50,639 nt of DNA from Lachnospiraceae bacterium (GCA_017476665.1 JAFUZJ010000008.1:1-50639), one strand, 5' to 3'. Positions 23,675-34,812 are shown, counted from the stretch's first letter. The notes: a model not told the origin generated them from the letters alone. Numbers and translations: made by a program.

Positions 23675-26623
23675 ATGACTATGGAAAAATATGCAGGTGC
23701 AGAGGGAGTAAAAAACCTTTCGGCATATGAGATTATAGAGCAGAGGGAGATTACGGATATTAACAGTATGAGCGTTTTGCTCCGGCATAAGAAGACCGGT
23801 GCGAAGGTGGCGCTCCTCTCGAATGATGATGAGAATAAAGTATTTTATATCGGATTTCGCACACCGCCCACGGATTCCACGGGCGTGCCGCATATTCTGG
23901 AACATTCGGTGCTGTGCGGTTCCAGGGAGTTCCCGGTGAAGGATCCGTTTGTGGAGTTGGTGAAAGGGTCGCTCAACACTTTTCTGAACGCCATGACTTA
24001 TCCGGACAAGACCTTGTATCCGGTGGCAAGCTGTAATGAGAAAGACTTCCAGAATCTGATGCATGTATATCTGGATGCGGTATTTTATCCGAATATTTAT
24101 CAAAAGGAAGCCATCTTCCGGCAGGAAGGCTGGCATTATGAGTTGGAGAGCGAGGATGCGCCGCTGACGGTCAACGGCGTGGTCTATAACGAGATGAAGG
24201 GGGCTTATTCTTCGGCGGATGATGTGTTGGAGACGGCGATCATGAATTCCCTGTATCCGCATACCACCTATGGCGTGGAGTCCGGCGGAGACCCGGAGGT
24301 GATCCCGGAGCTTAGATATGAGGACTTTCTGGATTTTCACAGGAAATATTATCATCCGTCCAACAGTTATATTTATCTGTACGGTGATATGGATATGGCG
24401 GAGAAGCTGGACTTTATTGATAAACATTATCTGGCGGATTTTGATGCGCTCAAGGTGGATTCCGAGATCGGAACGGAAACACCGGACATGACGGCAGGGG
24501 TAATCGTAAAAGAATATCCGTTGAATGAGGGCGAGAGTGCGGAGGAGAATACTTATCTGTCGCTGAATTATTCTGTGGGCGAGAGCACGGACAATGAGTT
24601 GTGTATGGCGTTTGAGATTCTGGATTATGCGCTCTGTTCCGCTCCGGGGGCGCCGTTAAAGCAGGCTCTGGTGGACCGCGGGATCGGAAAAGATGTGTAC
24701 AGTATCTGGGACGGTGGCATCAGACAGCCGTATTTCAGCGTGATTGCAAAGGGAACTTCTCTGGACAGGCAGCAGGCATTTCTGGATACGATCCGGGAAG
24801 TGCTTCAAAAGATCGCGGCGGAGGGGTTCGATGAGAAGGCACTTCGGGCTGCGCTGAACTATTATGAATTTAAATATCGCGAGGCGGATTTCGGTTCCTA
24901 TCCCAAGGGATTGATGTATGGACTGCAGATGCTGGACAGTTGGCTGTATGATGAAAACAAGCCTTTTGTGCATATTGAGCTTTTGGATGTATTTGACAGT
25001 CTGAAGAAAAAGGTGAAGACCGGCTATTTTGAGGAACTGATCCGAACGTATCTGCTGGAAAACGGACATTACAGCGTGGTTATTTTAAAGCCGGTGGAAG
25101 GATTGCTGGCAAAGAAGGAGCAGGAGCTGGCGGAGAGTCTTGCGGCGAAAAAGGCTGCCATGTCTGCGGAGGAGATCCGCCAGATCATGGAGACGGAAAA
25201 GAAGCTGCGGGAATTCCAGGAGACGGAGGACGATCCGGAGGACCTGAAAAAGATACCTCTGTTGGAGCGTGGTGATCTGAAGAAAGAGGCAACGGCGCCC
25301 GTTGTGGAGGAGCGGATGCTGGGGGATACAAAGCTGCTGTATCATAATCTGTTTACCAACGGGATCGGGTATCTGCGGCTGAGCTTCAATCTGGACCACA
25401 TTCCCGGGGAATATGTCCGGTATATCGGCTTGTTTAAGGGGTGCCTGGGACTTCTGAACACGGCAAATTACAGCTATGGAGATCTTTTCAACGAGACGAA
25501 TCTGGTCACCGGCGGTATGGCAGCGGTGAATAATGCATACAGCCAGGTGTATGATCCCGATATCTGTACGCTGACATTGGAACTGAAGACCAAGGTGCTT
25601 TATGAAAATATAGATCAGGCGATCGCACTGATGCAGGAGATCATGCTGACCAGCGATTTCACGGATGAAAAGCGTCTGAAGGAGATTCTGGCAGAGGCTA
25701 AATCCCGTATGCAGGCGCAGATGATGACGGCAGGGCATTCGGTGGCAGCGGGCAGAGCCATGTCTTATGGCAGCGTATCCGGCATGCTCAGCGAGGAATT
25801 GTCCGGCGTGCCGTTTTATCGTCTGGTAGCGGATTGTGAAGGGCATTTTGAGGAGCGCAAAGCAGAATTGACAGAGAAGATGCAGATGTTGGCGAAGATG
25901 ATCTTCCGTCCGGAAAACCTGATGGTGGATTTTGTGGGGGATGAGGCGCAGTTGGTACGTCTGGAGGCGCCGGTGGCGGCATTAAAGCAGGCACTCTATA
26001 CGGAACCGGTTGAAAAAGCGGTTTATAAACCTGTGCCCGAGCGGTTGAATGAAGGCTTTATGACGGCAGGACAGATCCAGTATGTCTGCCGGGCGGGTAA
26101 TTTTGCCAAGAAGGGATTGGTTTACACCGGAGCTTTGCGGGTGCTGCGGGTGATGATGGGGTACGAATATCTCTGGGTCAATGTCCGGGTGAAGGGCGGA
26201 GCATATGGCTGTATGTGCCGTTTCGGACGGACCGGTGAGAGTTATTTTGTGTCTTACAGAGATCCAAATCTGCAGAAGACTCTGGAGGTTTATGAGAAGG
26301 CGGCGGAGACCATCGCGGCCTATGAGGCAGACGAGCGCACGATGACGCAGTATATCATCGGGGCGATCAGCGATCTGGATATGCCCATGAATCCGGCGGC
26401 AAAGGGACTTTACGGACTGAGTGCCTATATGACCGGACTGACCAAAGAGATGCTGCAGAAGGAGCGGGACGAGATCCTGTCTGCCACGGCGGAGGATATC
26501 AGAGGACTTTCCGCATATATCAAGGCATTCATGGAGGATGACTGCCTCTGTGTGGTGGGAAATGCAGGTAAATTAAAACAGGAAGAAAAACTTTTCAAAA
26601 AATTGGAGAACCTTTTTGCCTGA
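23675..26623 (+). CDS. M16C family metallopeptidase (insulinase/presequence protease type)
   Basis: The 982-residue length and the inverted zinc motif HILEH (H73, E76, H77) with distal Glu173 in VVYNEMKGAYSS identify an M16C clam-shell peptidase, like eukaryotic presequence protease PreP and bacterial homologues. The two halves form a chamber that degrades peptides up to several dozen residues. The conserved neighbourhood (STGVPHILEHSVLCGS..., VKGSLNTFLNAMTYPDKTLYP) is intact. There is no signal peptide, so it is cytoplasmic. AGGAGAGGAG precedes ATG 23675; ATG 23681 is an alternative. Likely role: recycling of signal peptides and other oligopeptides. Confidence 0.93.
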   Translation: MTMEKYAGAEGVKNLSAYEIIEQREITDINSMSVLLRHKKTGAKVALLSNDDENKVFYIGFRTPPTDSTGVPHILEHSVLCGSREFPVKDPFVELVKGSLNTFLNAMTYPDKTLYPVASCNEKDFQNLMHVYLDAVFYPNIYQKEAIFRQEGWHYELESEDAPLTVNGVVYNEMKGAYSSADDVLETAIMNSLYPHTTYGVESGGDPEVIPELRYEDFLDFHRKYYHPSNSYIYLYGDMDMAEKLDFIDKHYLADFDALKVDSEIGTETPDMTAGVIVKEYPLNEGESAEENTYLSLNYSVGESTDNELCMAFEILDYALCSAPGAPLKQALVDRGIGKDVYSIWDGGIRQPYFSVIAKGTSLDRQQAFLDTIREVLQKIAAEGFDEKALRAALNYYEFKYREADFGSYPKGLMYGLQMLDSWLYDENKPFVHIELLDVFDSLKKKVKTGYFEELIRTYLLENGHYSVVILKPVEGLLAKKEQELAESLAAKKAAMSAEEIRQIMETEKKLREFQETEDDPEDLKKIPLLERGDLKKEATAPVVEERMLGDTKLLYHNLFTNGIGYLRLSFNLDHIPGEYVRYIGLFKGCLGLLNTANYSYGDLFNETNLVTGGMAAVNNAYSQVYDPDICTLTLELKTKVLYENIDQAIALMQEIMLTSDFTDEKRLKEILAEAKSRMQAQMMTAGHSVAAGRAMSYGSVSGMLSEELSGVPFYRLVADCEGHFEERKAELTEKMQMLAKMIFRPENLMVDFVGDEAQLVRLEAPVAALKQALYTEPVEKAVYKPVPERLNEGFMTAGQIQYVCRAGNFAKKGLVYTGALRVLRVMMGYEYLWVNVRVKGGAYGCMCRFGRTGESYFVSYRDPNLQKTLEVYEKAAETIAAYEADERTMTQYIIGAISDLDMPMNPAAKGLYGLSAYMTGLTKEMLQKERDEILSATAEDIRGLSAYIKAFMEDDCLCVVGNAGKLKQEEKLFKKLENLFA

Positions 26624-26687
26624 ACCTCGTCTTAGTAGGTAGATGCAAATACGCAGCAGAGCTGTGAGGCAAAGGGAGGATAAGATT

Positions 26688-27782
26688 ATGAAAAAGTGGA
26701 AGAAATTTTTAAGTGCAGGAATTTGTGCGATACTTTTATTGGGAGCAGCGGCGTGCGGTTCCGACAGCAGCAGGTCCGATATGGCTCTGCAGGGATATAC
26801 CAACGGGGTGGCGGCGTCGACCAGTAAGAGTGCCACAAGAGCGGCGGACTATGGCTATGCCACGGACAGTTTCAGCTCTTACGAGATGGCGGAATCTGCG
26901 GCGGAGTATGCGCCTGCAATGGAGAGTCAATTGGCAGATAACAGCGGTATTTCATCCGGCACCGGCAACGCAGGCACCGTGACGGAATCCCAGAGTACCA
27001 GTGAGCAGAACACAGCGCGCAAGCTGATCCGGAATGCAAATCTCTCTGTGGAGACCAAAGAATTTGATGCATTTCTGGAGGCTGTGGAGAATCAGGTGAA
27101 TGCACTGGGCGGCTACATAGAGAGCATGGATACTTATAACGGAAGCCGGTATGGTTATAATCAGTACAGCACCAATGTCAAACGCTCCGATCTGACGGTG
27201 CGTATTCCCCAGAAGAATCTGAATTCTTTTCTGGACGCTGTATCCGAGGCGGGAAATGTGATCAGCCGCGGGGAGAGCGTGGAGGATGTGACACTAACCT
27301 ATGTGGATATGGAGAGCCGCAAAAAATCTCTGCAGACGGAGATGGACAGATTACAAGAGTTCCTGGAGAAGGCAGAGACGCTGGAGGATATCATCACACT
27401 GGAAGACCGTATGGCAACGGTGCGGTATCAGCTGGAGAGCATGGAGTCCCAACTGCGCACTTATGACAATATGGTAGACTATTCCACCGTGCACATGAAT
27501 ATTCAGGAAGTGAAAGAGTTGACTCCGGTGATCGAAGAGGAGGAGACTGCATGGGAGCGTTTTGTCAACGGATTCAAAGAAAGTCTGAAAGACATTAAGA
27601 CCGGATTCACGGAGTTTATGATCTGGTTTGGAATCAATATTCCTTATTTTGAGATCGTGATCATCGTTTTGACTGTATTTGTACTGATCATAAAAGGAAT
27701 ATCACGCCGCAACAAGAAGAAAAAAGCAGCGGCATCGGCTGTCAATGCAGAAGCAAAAGAAGAAAGCAGTGAGAGAAAGTGA
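26688..27782 (+). CDS. DUF4349 lipoprotein with C-terminal membrane anchor
   Basis: The 364-residue product has a lipoprotein signal (FLSAGICAILLLGAAAC, Cys23), a Ser/Ala-rich stretch, and then the DUF4349 core: RKLIRNANLSVETKEFDAF, a five-strand region ending in VRIPQKNLNSFLDAV, a long coiled coil (about residues 225-275, SRKKSLQTEMDRLQEFLEK), and MVDYSTVHMNIQE. A membrane helix (IVIIVLTVFVLIIKGI) near the C-terminus and a short Lys-rich tail close it. The protein is thus held at both ends outside the membrane. Family members are surface proteins of unknown role. AAGGGAGGA lies in front of ATG 26688. Its last codons are 11 bases from era. Confidence 0.88.
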   Translation: MKKWKKFLSAGICAILLLGAAACGSDSSRSDMALQGYTNGVAASTSKSATRAADYGYATDSFSSYEMAESAAEYAPAMESQLADNSGISSGTGNAGTVTESQSTSEQNTARKLIRNANLSVETKEFDAFLEAVENQVNALGGYIESMDTYNGSRYGYNQYSTNVKRSDLTVRIPQKNLNSFLDAVSEAGNVISRGESVEDVTLTYVDMESRKKSLQTEMDRLQEFLEKAETLEDIITLEDRMATVRYQLESMESQLRTYDNMVDYSTVHMNIQEVKELTPVIEEEETAWERFVNGFKESLKDIKTGFTEFMIWFGINIPYFEIVIIVLTVFVLIIKGISRRNKKKKAAASAVNAEAKEESSERK

Positions 27783-27792
27783 GAAGACGGGT

Positions 27793-28719
27793 ATGAGTGA
27801 GGGCACTGTTTCCGCCAATTTTAAATCCGGGTTTGTGACGCTGATTGGACGTCCCAATGTGGGGAAATCCACGTTGATGAATCATCTGATCGGACAGAAA
27901 ATCGCCATCACCTCAAACAAACCCCAGACTACAAGAAACCGCATCCAGACGGTGCTGACGCTGGAGGATGCACAGATTGTCTTTCTGGATACGCCGGGCA
28001 TCCATAAGTCCAAAAATAAGCTGGGCGATTATATGGTGAATGTGGCGGAACGGACCCTGAATGAGGTGGATGTGGTGCTTTGGCTGGTGGAGCCCACAAA
28101 TTTTATCGGCGCAGGAGAACGGCACATCATCGAGCAGCTGAAGAAGACCAAAACGCCGGTGATCCTGGTCATCAATAAGACGGATACGGTAAAGCGGGAT
28201 GAGGTCTTTGCGTTTATCGATACCTACAGGAAGGAGATGGACTTCCAGGAAATTGTGCCGGTGTCTGCATTGAAAGGCGACAATACGGACGAACTTGTGC
28301 GGTGTATTGTGAAGTATCTGCCCTATGGGCAGCCCTTTTACGATGAGGATACGGTGACGGATCAGCCCATGCGCCAGATCGTGGCGGAATTGATCCGGGA
28401 GAAAGCGCTGCGTCTCCTGGAGGACGAGATTCCGCATGGGATTGCGGTCAGTATCGAAAGCATGAAAGAGCATGGAAAGATCTGTCATATTGAGGCAACG
28501 ATCATCTGTGAGCGGGATTCCCACAAGGGTATCATCATCGGGAAGGGCGGACAGATGCTGAAAAAGATCGGATCTTCGGCGCGGCCGGATATTGAGGATC
28601 TGCTGGAAATGCAGGTAAATCTGCAGCTTTGGGTGAAGGTGAAAAAGGACTGGCGGGACAGTGATTTCCTGCTGAAAAATTTCGGATATGATCCGAAAGA
28701 GGGAAAAAGAACCGAATAA
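27793..28719 (+). CDS. era: GTPase Era
   Basis: The 308-residue protein has the Era layout: GTPase domain with GRPNVGKST (residues 19-27), DTPGIHK, NKTD, and SAL, followed by the C-terminal KH domain (EATIICERDSHKGIIIGKGGQMLKKIG). Era binds the 3' end of 16S rRNA and is needed for 30S assembly. Start ATG 27793 is used because it lies at the normal Era N-terminus; the frame is open further into the upstream gene. Followed by yqzL and recO, the usual Firmicutes order. Confidence 0.97.
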   Translation: MSEGTVSANFKSGFVTLIGRPNVGKSTLMNHLIGQKIAITSNKPQTTRNRIQTVLTLEDAQIVFLDTPGIHKSKNKLGDYMVNVAERTLNEVDVVLWLVEPTNFIGAGERHIIEQLKKTKTPVILVINKTDTVKRDEVFAFIDTYRKEMDFQEIVPVSALKGDNTDELVRCIVKYLPYGQPFYDEDTVTDQPMRQIVAELIREKALRLLEDEIPHGIAVSIESMKEHGKICHIEATIICERDSHKGIIIGKGGQMLKKIGSSARPDIEDLLEMQVNLQLWVKVKKDWRDSDFLLKNFGYDPKEGKRTE

Positions 28720-28798
28720 CCGTAACGCGTACTCCGTATAAATTTTATCAAAGTGCAAAACCTATCTGTGGATATGACACAGGCAGGAGGAAACACAG

Positions 28799-29014
28799 AT
28801 GCGGATGGAAAATTACTGGAAGCAGTTTGAAAATTCGGGGAAGATTGAGGACTATTTGTCCTATAAGAGTATGGATAGAGATAGGGATAAGGAAAAGAAC
28901 AGCCGGCGGTCCGGGGGGGACGCCGGCTGCAAGTCCGATTATCGGGAAAGGTCCGGATATGCAGGGAATCATCGAAGTGACGGGAATGATTTTAAAACAA
29001 TCACCCATGGGTGA
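28799..29014 (+). CDS. yqzL: YqzL-like small protein between era and recO
   Basis: The 71-residue product starts with MENYWKQFENSGKIEDYLSYK (given in two parts: ENYWKQFENSGKIE, DYLSYK), the pattern W-x2-F-x2-[ST]G-x-I-x2-YL-x-[FY]K of Bacillus YqzL, which is encoded at the same spot between era and recO. The rest is hydrophilic and rich in Asp, Arg and Ser. A clear GGAGGAAAC ribosome site precedes ATG 28799. It overlaps the recO start by 56 bases in another frame, so the long tail partly reflects that overlap. Function unknown. Confidence 0.75.
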   Translation: MRMENYWKQFENSGKIEDYLSYKSMDRDRDKEKNSRRSGGDAGCKSDYRERSGYAGNHRSDGNDFKTITHG

Positions 29015-29606
29015 ATATGACAGGCGGGTTTGCGTGCTGACGAAAGAGAGAGGGAAGATCTCCGCCTTTGCAAAGGGTGCCAGGAAACCCGGTAGCAGAC
29101 TTGCGGCTGCCACCAATCTCTTTGTGTTCGGTACCTTTAAGCTGTATGCCGGAAGAAGCTCTTATACAATGACGGATGCGGATATCAGCAATTATTTTGA
29201 GGCGTTGATGGCGGATTACGAGGGCGCTTACTACGGCATGTATTTCACGGAAATCGCGGATTATTATACCAGGGAGAACAATGATGAGCGGGAGATGCTG
29301 AAGCTTTTGTACCAATCTATGCGGGCGCTCGCTGCGGAGAGTCTGCCGAATCCATTGGTGCGGTGTATATATGAATTAAAAGCGATCGTGATCAACGGGG
29401 AATTTCCGGGTGTGCCCACGGACAGGAAGCTGTTGGACTCCACTGTCTATACGATAGACTACATTGCCTTCAGTCCAGTGGAAAAACTTTACAACTTTAC
29501 GGTGAAGGAGGAGGTTCTTGCCGAACTGCAGCAGATTTCGCGGGAATATATGCATCGTATTGTGGGGCATACATTCAAAAGTCTTGAAATACTGGAAACG
29601 TTGTGA
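28959..29606 (+). CDS. recO: DNA repair protein RecO
   Basis: The 215-residue product has the RecO N-terminal OB fold (EVTGMILKQSPMGEYDRRVCVLTKERGKISAFAKGARKPGS) and the helical C-terminal domain. RecO works with RecR to load RecA on gapped DNA. Most RecO proteins carry a CxxC zinc site in the C-terminal half; here only one Cys (LVRCIYELKAIV) remains, so the zinc knuckle is absent. The start ATG 28959 follows GAAAGG and gives the usual RecO N-terminus; upstream codons of the same frame overlap yqzL and look non-coding. Confidence 0.9.
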   Translation: MQGIIEVTGMILKQSPMGEYDRRVCVLTKERGKISAFAKGARKPGSRLAAATNLFVFGTFKLYAGRSSYTMTDADISNYFEALMADYEGAYYGMYFTEIADYYTRENNDEREMLKLLYQSMRALAAESLPNPLVRCIYELKAIVINGEFPGVPTDRKLLDSTVYTIDYIAFSPVEKLYNFTVKEEVLAELQQISREYMHRIVGHTFKSLEILETL

Positions 29607-29612
29607 TAGAAT
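29584..29612 (+). promoter_or_regulatory. Promoter for the lipoprotein-glyS pair
   Basis: TTGAAA (29584-29589) and TAGAAT (29607-29612) have a 17-base spacer. It overlaps the end of recO, with the transcript expected to start about 60 bases ahead of the lipoprotein gene. Confidence 0.6.
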
Positions 29613-29679
29613 TTGAATAACTGTTCCAAAATGGGAATGAAAAACGTAAGAAGTTGAAATGAGGTGTCAGAGGATTCGG

Positions 29680-30327
29680 ATGCGGATGATACATAATCAA
29701 AAGTGGATAGCGTTGTTGGCGGCTTTTGTTTTCTTAAGTGGCTGTGATCAAGCCGCAAAAGTGCCGGATACTGTGACGAAGAACAGTCTGATCATAGACA
29801 AGGACGGAAGTGTTACCGCCCATGTTGTGGATGTATTTGACAAGGATTATTATAAACTGGATGATCTGTCGGTGATGGCACAGAAAGAGGTCAGTACTTA
29901 TAACAGGGAACATCCTGCAGAGACCAATCCGGTCAGTCTGCTGAAGATCGGAACGGTGGAGGATGGAGGGAGCGCGGTGATCGTGTCGTATGCGTTTCAG
30001 AATGCCCGGACTTATTCGGAATATATGGGGGATATCCTGTTTTACGGGACTGTGGAAGAGGCGGTAAACGCCGGATATGCGCCTGCGGAGGATCAGATAC
30101 TCACCGCGGCGTCGGGAGACGAAAAGCTTGCCGCGGATCAGTTGACCGATCAGACAGGCGGTATGTTGTCGAAGCATATTGTGTTGCTGCAGGGGGCAAC
30201 CCTCGTGTATTGTCCCTATAAGGTCAGTTATATCAGCGACGGCGCAAAAATGATGGAGGATGGAAGCATTGATACAAGCGGTGTATCTGAGGACGGATAC
30301 CCGGCTGTGATCGTGCTTGACAGATAG
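29680..30327 (+). CDS. Small lipoprotein of unknown function
   Basis: The 215-residue protein has a lipoprotein signal ending [11 protein letters not shown] (Cys22) and an exterior domain with alternating strands and helices ([59 protein letters not shown]). I do not recognise it. Start ATG 29680 is taken because AGAGG lies six bases upstream; ATG 29659 and ATG 29686 are in the same frame. It precedes glycyl-tRNA synthetase by 14 bases and probably shares its transcript. Similar uncharacterised lipoproteins are common in Lachnospiraceae. Confidence 0.75.
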   Translation: MRMIHNQKWIALLAAFVFLSGCDQAAKVPDTVTKNSLIIDKDGSVTAHVVDVFDKDYYKLDDLSVMAQKEVSTYNREHPAETNPVSLLKIGTVEDGGSAVIVSYAFQNARTYSEYMGDILFYGTVEEAVNAGYAPAEDQILTAASGDEKLAADQLTDQTGGMLSKHIVLLQGATLVYCPYKVSYISDGAKMMEDGSIDTSGVSEDGYPAVIVLDR

Positions 30328-30341
30328 AGGAGGAAAGAAAG

Positions 30342-31730
30342 ATGGAAAAGACGTTAGAGAAAATTGTGGCACTGTCCAAGGCGAGAGGGTTTATCTACCC
30401 CGGTTCCGAGATTTACGGAGGTCTGGCAAATACCTGGGATTACGGTAACCTTGGCGTGGAGCTGAAAAATAATGTGAAGAGAGCATGGTGGCAGAAGTTT
30501 GTGCAGGAAAATCCCTATAATGTAGGTGTGGACTGTGCAATCCTGATGAATCCCCAGACATGGGTGGCCAGCGGGCATCTGGGCAGCTTTTCCGATCCTT
30601 TGATGGATTGTAAAGAGTGTCATGAGCGTTTCCGTGCGGACAAGGTGATCGAAGATTTCTGCGCAGAGAAGGGAATTGCGTTAGAGGGCAGCGTGGACGG
30701 CTGGGAGCAGGAGAAGATGCAGGATTTTATCAAAGAGCATCAGATTCCCTGTCCTTCCTGCGGCAAGCATAACTTTACGGATATCAGACAGTTCAATCTG
30801 ATGTTCAAGACCTTCCAGGGGGTAACAGAGGGGGCAAAGAGCACGATCTACTTAAGACCCGAGACGGCACAGGGTATTTTCGTGAACTTCAAAAATGTGC
30901 AGAGAACTTCCAGAAAGAAGCTGCCGTTCGGTATTGCACAGATCGGGAAATCTTTCCGAAATGAGATCACGCCCGGTAACTTTACCTTCCGTACCAGAGA
31001 GTTTGAGCAGATGGAGCTGGAGTTCTTCTGTAAGCCCGGAACGGATATGGAGTGGTTCCAGTACTGGAGAGGGTTCTGCCGTGACTGGCTGCTTTCTTTG
31101 GGAATCAAGGAGGACGAGATGAGGCTGCGCGATCATGATCAGGCGGAACTCAGCTTTTACAGTAAGGGTACGACGGATATTGAATTTTTGTTCCCGTTTG
31201 GTTGGGGCGAATTGTGGGGCATTGCGGACAGAACCGATTATGATCTGACGCAGCATGCAAATACCTCCGGCGAGGATCTGACTTATTTTGATGACGAGAC
31301 CAATGAGAAATATATTCCCTACGTGGTGGAGCCTTCTTTGGGTGCGGACCGCGTGGTGCTGGCTTTCCTGTGTGCGGCTTACGATGAGGAGGAGCTGGAG
31401 GGCGGTGATATGAGAACGGTGCTGCGTTTCCATCCGGCACTGGCTCCGGTGAAGATCGGTGTGCTCCCGCTATCTAAGAAGCTCAATGAGGGTGCGGAGA
31501 AGATTTATACACAGCTCTGCAGGAAGTACAACTGTGAGTTTGACGACAGAGGAAACATCGGTAAGAGATACCGCCGTCAGGATGAGATCGGTACACCGTT
31601 CTGCGTGACTTACGATTTCGACTCTGAGACCGACAATTGTGTGACAGTCAGATTCCGGGATTCCATGGAGCAGGAGAGAGTTGCCATCGACCAGTTGGAT
31701 GCTTATTTTGCTGATAAGTTCACATTCTAA
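30342..31730 (+). CDS. glyS: Glycine--tRNA ligase, single-chain (alpha2) type
   Basis: The 462-residue protein is the class II alpha2 GlyRS. It begins with [22 protein letters not shown], carries two CxxC pairs in the insertion ([17 protein letters not shown]) consistent with a zinc site, motif 2 ([25 protein letters not shown]), motif 3 ([17 protein letters not shown]) and the anticodon-binding domain near the C-terminus ([20 protein letters not shown]). It charges tRNA-Gly. There is no T-box leader: only 14 bases separate it from the upstream lipoprotein, and AGAGGAGGAAAG is the ribosome site. Confidence 0.97.
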   Translation: MEKTLEKIVALSKARGFIYPGSEIYGGLANTWDYGNLGVELKNNVKRAWWQKFVQENPYNVGVDCAILMNPQTWVASGHLGSFSDPLMDCKECHERFRADKVIEDFCAEKGIALEGSVDGWEQEKMQDFIKEHQIPCPSCGKHNFTDIRQFNLMFKTFQGVTEGAKSTIYLRPETAQGIFVNFKNVQRTSRKKLPFGIAQIGKSFRNEITPGNFTFRTREFEQMELEFFCKPGTDMEWFQYWRGFCRDWLLSLGIKEDEMRLRDHDQAELSFYSKGTTDIEFLFPFGWGELWGIADRTDYDLTQHANTSGEDLTYFDDETNEKYIPYVVEPSLGADRVVLAFLCAAYDEEELEGGDMRTVLRFHPALAPVKIGVLPLSKKLNEGAEKIYTQLCRKYNCEFDDRGNIGKRYRRQDEIGTPFCVTYDFDSETDNCVTVRFRDSMEQERVAIDQLDAYFADKFTF

Positions 31731-31742
31731 AAGAAAAAGGGT

Positions 31743-31773
31743 GGGGAGCAGAAATGTTTTCTGCTCTCCTTTC
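31743..31773 (+). terminator. Terminator after glyS
   Basis: A 12-base stem (31743-31754 with 31758-31769, one G-U pair) has a three-base loop, followed by the T-rich TTTC. It separates glyS from the chaperone operon. Confidence 0.7.
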
Positions 31774-31809
31774 ACTTTCATTCGTTCTATTTGAAGATGA
31801 GGATGGTTT

Positions 31810-34800
31810 ATGGACGTAAAACAGTGCTTTTTGATCCTTGGGGTGGAGCCCACGAAGGACGAAAAAGTTATCAAAAGAGCATATCGAGAGAAGCTGACTG
31901 TGACCAATCCGGAAGATGATCCGGAGGGATTTAAGCGTCTGCGCGAAGCGTATGAGAGAGCCTGTAGTTATATCGACGAAGAGGAGTCGGATGAGGAGCA
32001 GGAGGTACTGCGGGATACCACGCCTTCCGGGTTGTGGATGGAAAAGGCGGCAGAATTATATGGCAGTCTGCGAAGCCGAAAGGATGTTTCCAGGTGGGAG
32101 GAACTGTTCGACGACGATATCTTCCAGGCGTTGGAAGAGGAAGAGAACTGCAGAAATAAGCTGCTTCGTTTTTTGATGGATCACTTCAGACTTCCGGGGG
32201 ACGTGTGGAAGGTATTTGATAAGAAGATGGGGCTTGCCCAGAATGCGGCGGAACTCAGGGAATTGTTTCCGGCGGATTTTATTAATTTTGTGGTGAGCCG
32301 CTGCGAGCGGGGAGAAGATATCGAGTTCGATCAGTTTGAGGGAGCGGACGATGCGGATTATGATCTGTTCCTGAATTATTACGATGACTGCTGGCAGGCG
32401 CTTCAGGAAGAGAATGGGTCGGAGGCGGAGCGGCTGTTAGAGGAAGCGGCAGGTCTCGAAATCTATCATCCCTGTATGGAGATCTGCCGGGCATACCTTT
32501 GGATGCTTCAGGAGAAAAAGCAGGAAGCGGCAGACCTGATGGAAGCACTGTACGCCAAGTATCCTGCGGATGATATGGTGGGATATCATGCGGCGGAGGT
32601 CCTGTGGAAGCAGGAGAAACGCGACCGGGCAGCCAAACTGTATCTGAAGCTAAAAGAGCGCAATGAGAAGCATTATATGGCGAATGTCCGCCTGACCGGA
32701 TGGTATTATGATACCGGGAAATACCAGGAGGCGAAAAAGTGTGCGGAAGCGGTTTTGTCGCTGGGCGCGGATGATGCGTTCATGGATCTTCTGACCAAGG
32801 TCAATGCCATGCTGGAGCAGGATCTGTGGAACAATTGGCGCAGGAATAATAATTGGGAGTCCGCGTTGGAACTCTGCTGGTGCTATCTGCAGGACGGCGC
32901 CACCAGCAGGGGACTTCGTCTGGCCAAGGAGATCGAGAACGATATCACGGAGGAGAAACAGGCGGAATACGCGGGACTTTTGGCTAAGCTTCTGGTGGAG
33001 CAGGCGGAATATGAGGATGCCATTGCCATGTCCGATGTCTGGGAGGAAAAGCTGAAAGCGAAGCTGCAAAGAGACGAGACGGAGGAAGAGCGGAAAAAGG
33101 ATGAGGACCGTATCCGGCAGTCCTATATGATCAGGATGCAGTCTTACCGGTATCTGGGATATAAGGACAAGGCGCAGTTTGCAAAAGCCATCGAGCAGAT
33201 TGAGGCTGTGGAGACCCACACGTCCAAGGATATCGGGATTTTGATCGATAAAGCGCAGATCCTGATGGAGATGGAGGAATATGAGCGCAGTCTGGAGATT
33301 TCCACAGGGCTGATCCAGGATTATCAGATTTATGCCGCGGCGGCAAGTGCCATGGAGGTTTACCGCAGACAGTGGGATGCGTCCGGGGTGGTTCAGAATG
33401 CGCAGATCTGTATCCAGAAATTTCCCTCCTATATCCGTGCCTATGAGCATCTGGCAAAGGTGTATCTGGATCTGAAGGAATATGATCAGTTAAAGCAATT
33501 GTTGGCTGAGGCCAAGAAAAATCAGATTGAGAGTCCCTATCTGGAGGCATACCGGTATCAGATGGATAAAAAACCGCCCACCACGGATGAGGCGGATAAA
33601 AAGCTGGAAGAATTCCAGAAAGATTATCAGGACCGGGTGAGAAAGGGAGAGATGGCTTTCTATGAGAAAGGACTGCCCCTGATTACAGAATACCTGTATT
33701 GGTATCCCGGTGCCTATATGCTGAGCAGAAGGGCGTCGTTCTATAAGGATGCCAGACAGTATGACAAAGCGCTTGCAGATTATGACAAGGCTCTGGGAGA
33801 GGAACCGGGCAACCCTTATATTCACAGCAATATGAGTTATGTCTACAGAAGGCAGGGAGAGTATGAGAAGGCATTGTATCATATCAAGCTGGCCATTCTG
33901 TATGCGGAGGACGGCGAGTGGAAGAACATTCTGTACTGCAGCATGGCGAAATTATATCTGCTGTTAGGGGACAATGAGCAGGCGTACGCAAACTATGACT
34001 ATTATGAAAAACAGTCGGATCAGGATACCAGTCATTATGATGATATGGCGGAGTGCCTGGCGAGACTGCACAGACCGGAGGAAGCTGCGAGGAAGCTGAC
34101 GGCCTATTATCGGAAGTCAGGTACGGAATTTTACGACGGATACCGTAAAGCGCTGGCAGAGATGTGGAATACAGCGGGAGAATATGAGCGGGTAAAGCAG
34201 CTGCTGGAGGCATGGAAGCGGGAGCAGAAGATTGCCGATCCCTATCCAAATATGCTAAAGGAAGCGTTTGGATTCCGGAATCATGTGAACAGAGAAACGA
34301 TGGATTATTTCTGCATGGCGGGCTGGGAAGCATTGCGGGTCGGCGACGGAAAGCTGGCGATCACGCTGTTAAAGGAGCAGGTTCGGCTTCAGATGCTTCA
34401 GGACAGAGAATCCAAAAACGGTCTGGAGGATCTGATCTTTGCGGCAATCCTGCACGGCGCGGTAGAAACCGGTCGGAAGTATGCAAAGAAATTGCAGGCA
34501 TGGATGCAGAAAGATGAGAAAAAGGCGGTCAGCTATTATCATGACATGCCGAAAGGAAAGATCATGCAAAAGTTTCTGGCATTCTATTTTGATCAGACCG
34601 ATCAATGGCTGCAGGAGCTTCTGGATCAGGAAAAGGGTTGTGCAATCTGCGACTTTTGTTTGCTGCAGCGCTGCAAGGAGCTGGAAGCGGCAAAAATTTT
34701 GCTTTTGAGACGACAGGGCAGGCTGGTTGAGGCGAAAGCGAGACTTGCCTCAAATCTGGAAGTACAGCCCTATGACGAATATATGCAGGCAATAGCGGCT

Positions 34801-34812
34801 GTGTTAAAGTAA
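31810..34812 (+). CDS. Large J-like/TPR protein with altered HPD (NPE), HscC partner candidate
   Basis: Residues 1-50 read as a J-domain: [24 protein letters not shown] (helices I and II) and [13 protein letters not shown] (helix III). The HPD loop that triggers Hsp70 ATPase is NPE (33-35) followed by DDPEGF, the variant loop style of the E. coli HscC partners DjlB and DjlC. The other 950 residues are acidic and helical, with tetratricopeptide-like pairs (for example [24 protein letters not shown] split into shorter helices, and [17 protein letters not shown]). It is cytoplasmic, with no membrane segment. The HscC-type Hsp70 starts 26 bases downstream. It probably selects clients for that Hsp70. 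Confidence 0.8.
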   Translation: MDVKQCFLILGVEPTKDEKVIKRAYREKLTVTNPEDDPEGFKRLREAYERACSYIDEEESDEEQEVLRDTTPSGLWMEKAAELYGSLRSRKDVSRWEELFDDDIFQALEEEENCRNKLLRFLMDHFRLPGDVWKVFDKKMGLAQNAAELRELFPADFINFVVSRCERGEDIEFDQFEGADDADYDLFLNYYDDCWQALQEENGSEAERLLEEAAGLEIYHPCMEICRAYLWMLQEKKQEAADLMEALYAKYPADDMVGYHAAEVLWKQEKRDRAAKLYLKLKERNEKHYMANVRLTGWYYDTGKYQEAKKCAEAVLSLGADDAFMDLLTKVNAMLEQDLWNNWRRNNNWESALELCWCYLQDGATSRGLRLAKEIENDITEEKQAEYAGLLAKLLVEQAEYEDAIAMSDVWEEKLKAKLQRDETEEERKKDEDRIRQSYMIRMQSYRYLGYKDKAQFAKAIEQIEAVETHTSKDIGILIDKAQILMEMEEYERSLEISTGLIQDYQIYAAAASAMEVYRRQWDASGVVQNAQICIQKFPSYIRAYEHLAKVYLDLKEYDQLKQLLAEAKKNQIESPYLEAYRYQMDKKPPTTDEADKKLEEFQKDYQDRVRKGEMAFYEKGLPLITEYLYWYPGAYMLSRRASFYKDARQYDKALADYDKALGEEPGNPYIHSNMSYVYRRQGEYEKALYHIKLAILYAEDGEWKNILYCSMAKLYLLLGDNEQAYANYDYYEKQSDQDTSHYDDMAECLARLHRPEEAARKLTAYYRKSGTEFYDGYRKALAEMWNTAGEYERVKQLLEAWKREQKIADPYPNMLKEAFGFRNHVNRETMDYFCMAGWEALRVGDGKLAITLLKEQVRLQMLQDRESKNGLEDLIFAAILHGAVETGRKYAKKLQAWMQKDEKKAVSYYHDMPKGKIMQKFLAFYFDQTDQWLQELLDQEKGCAICDFCLLQRCKELEAAKILLLRRQGRLVEAKARLASNLEVQPYDEYMQAIAAVLK

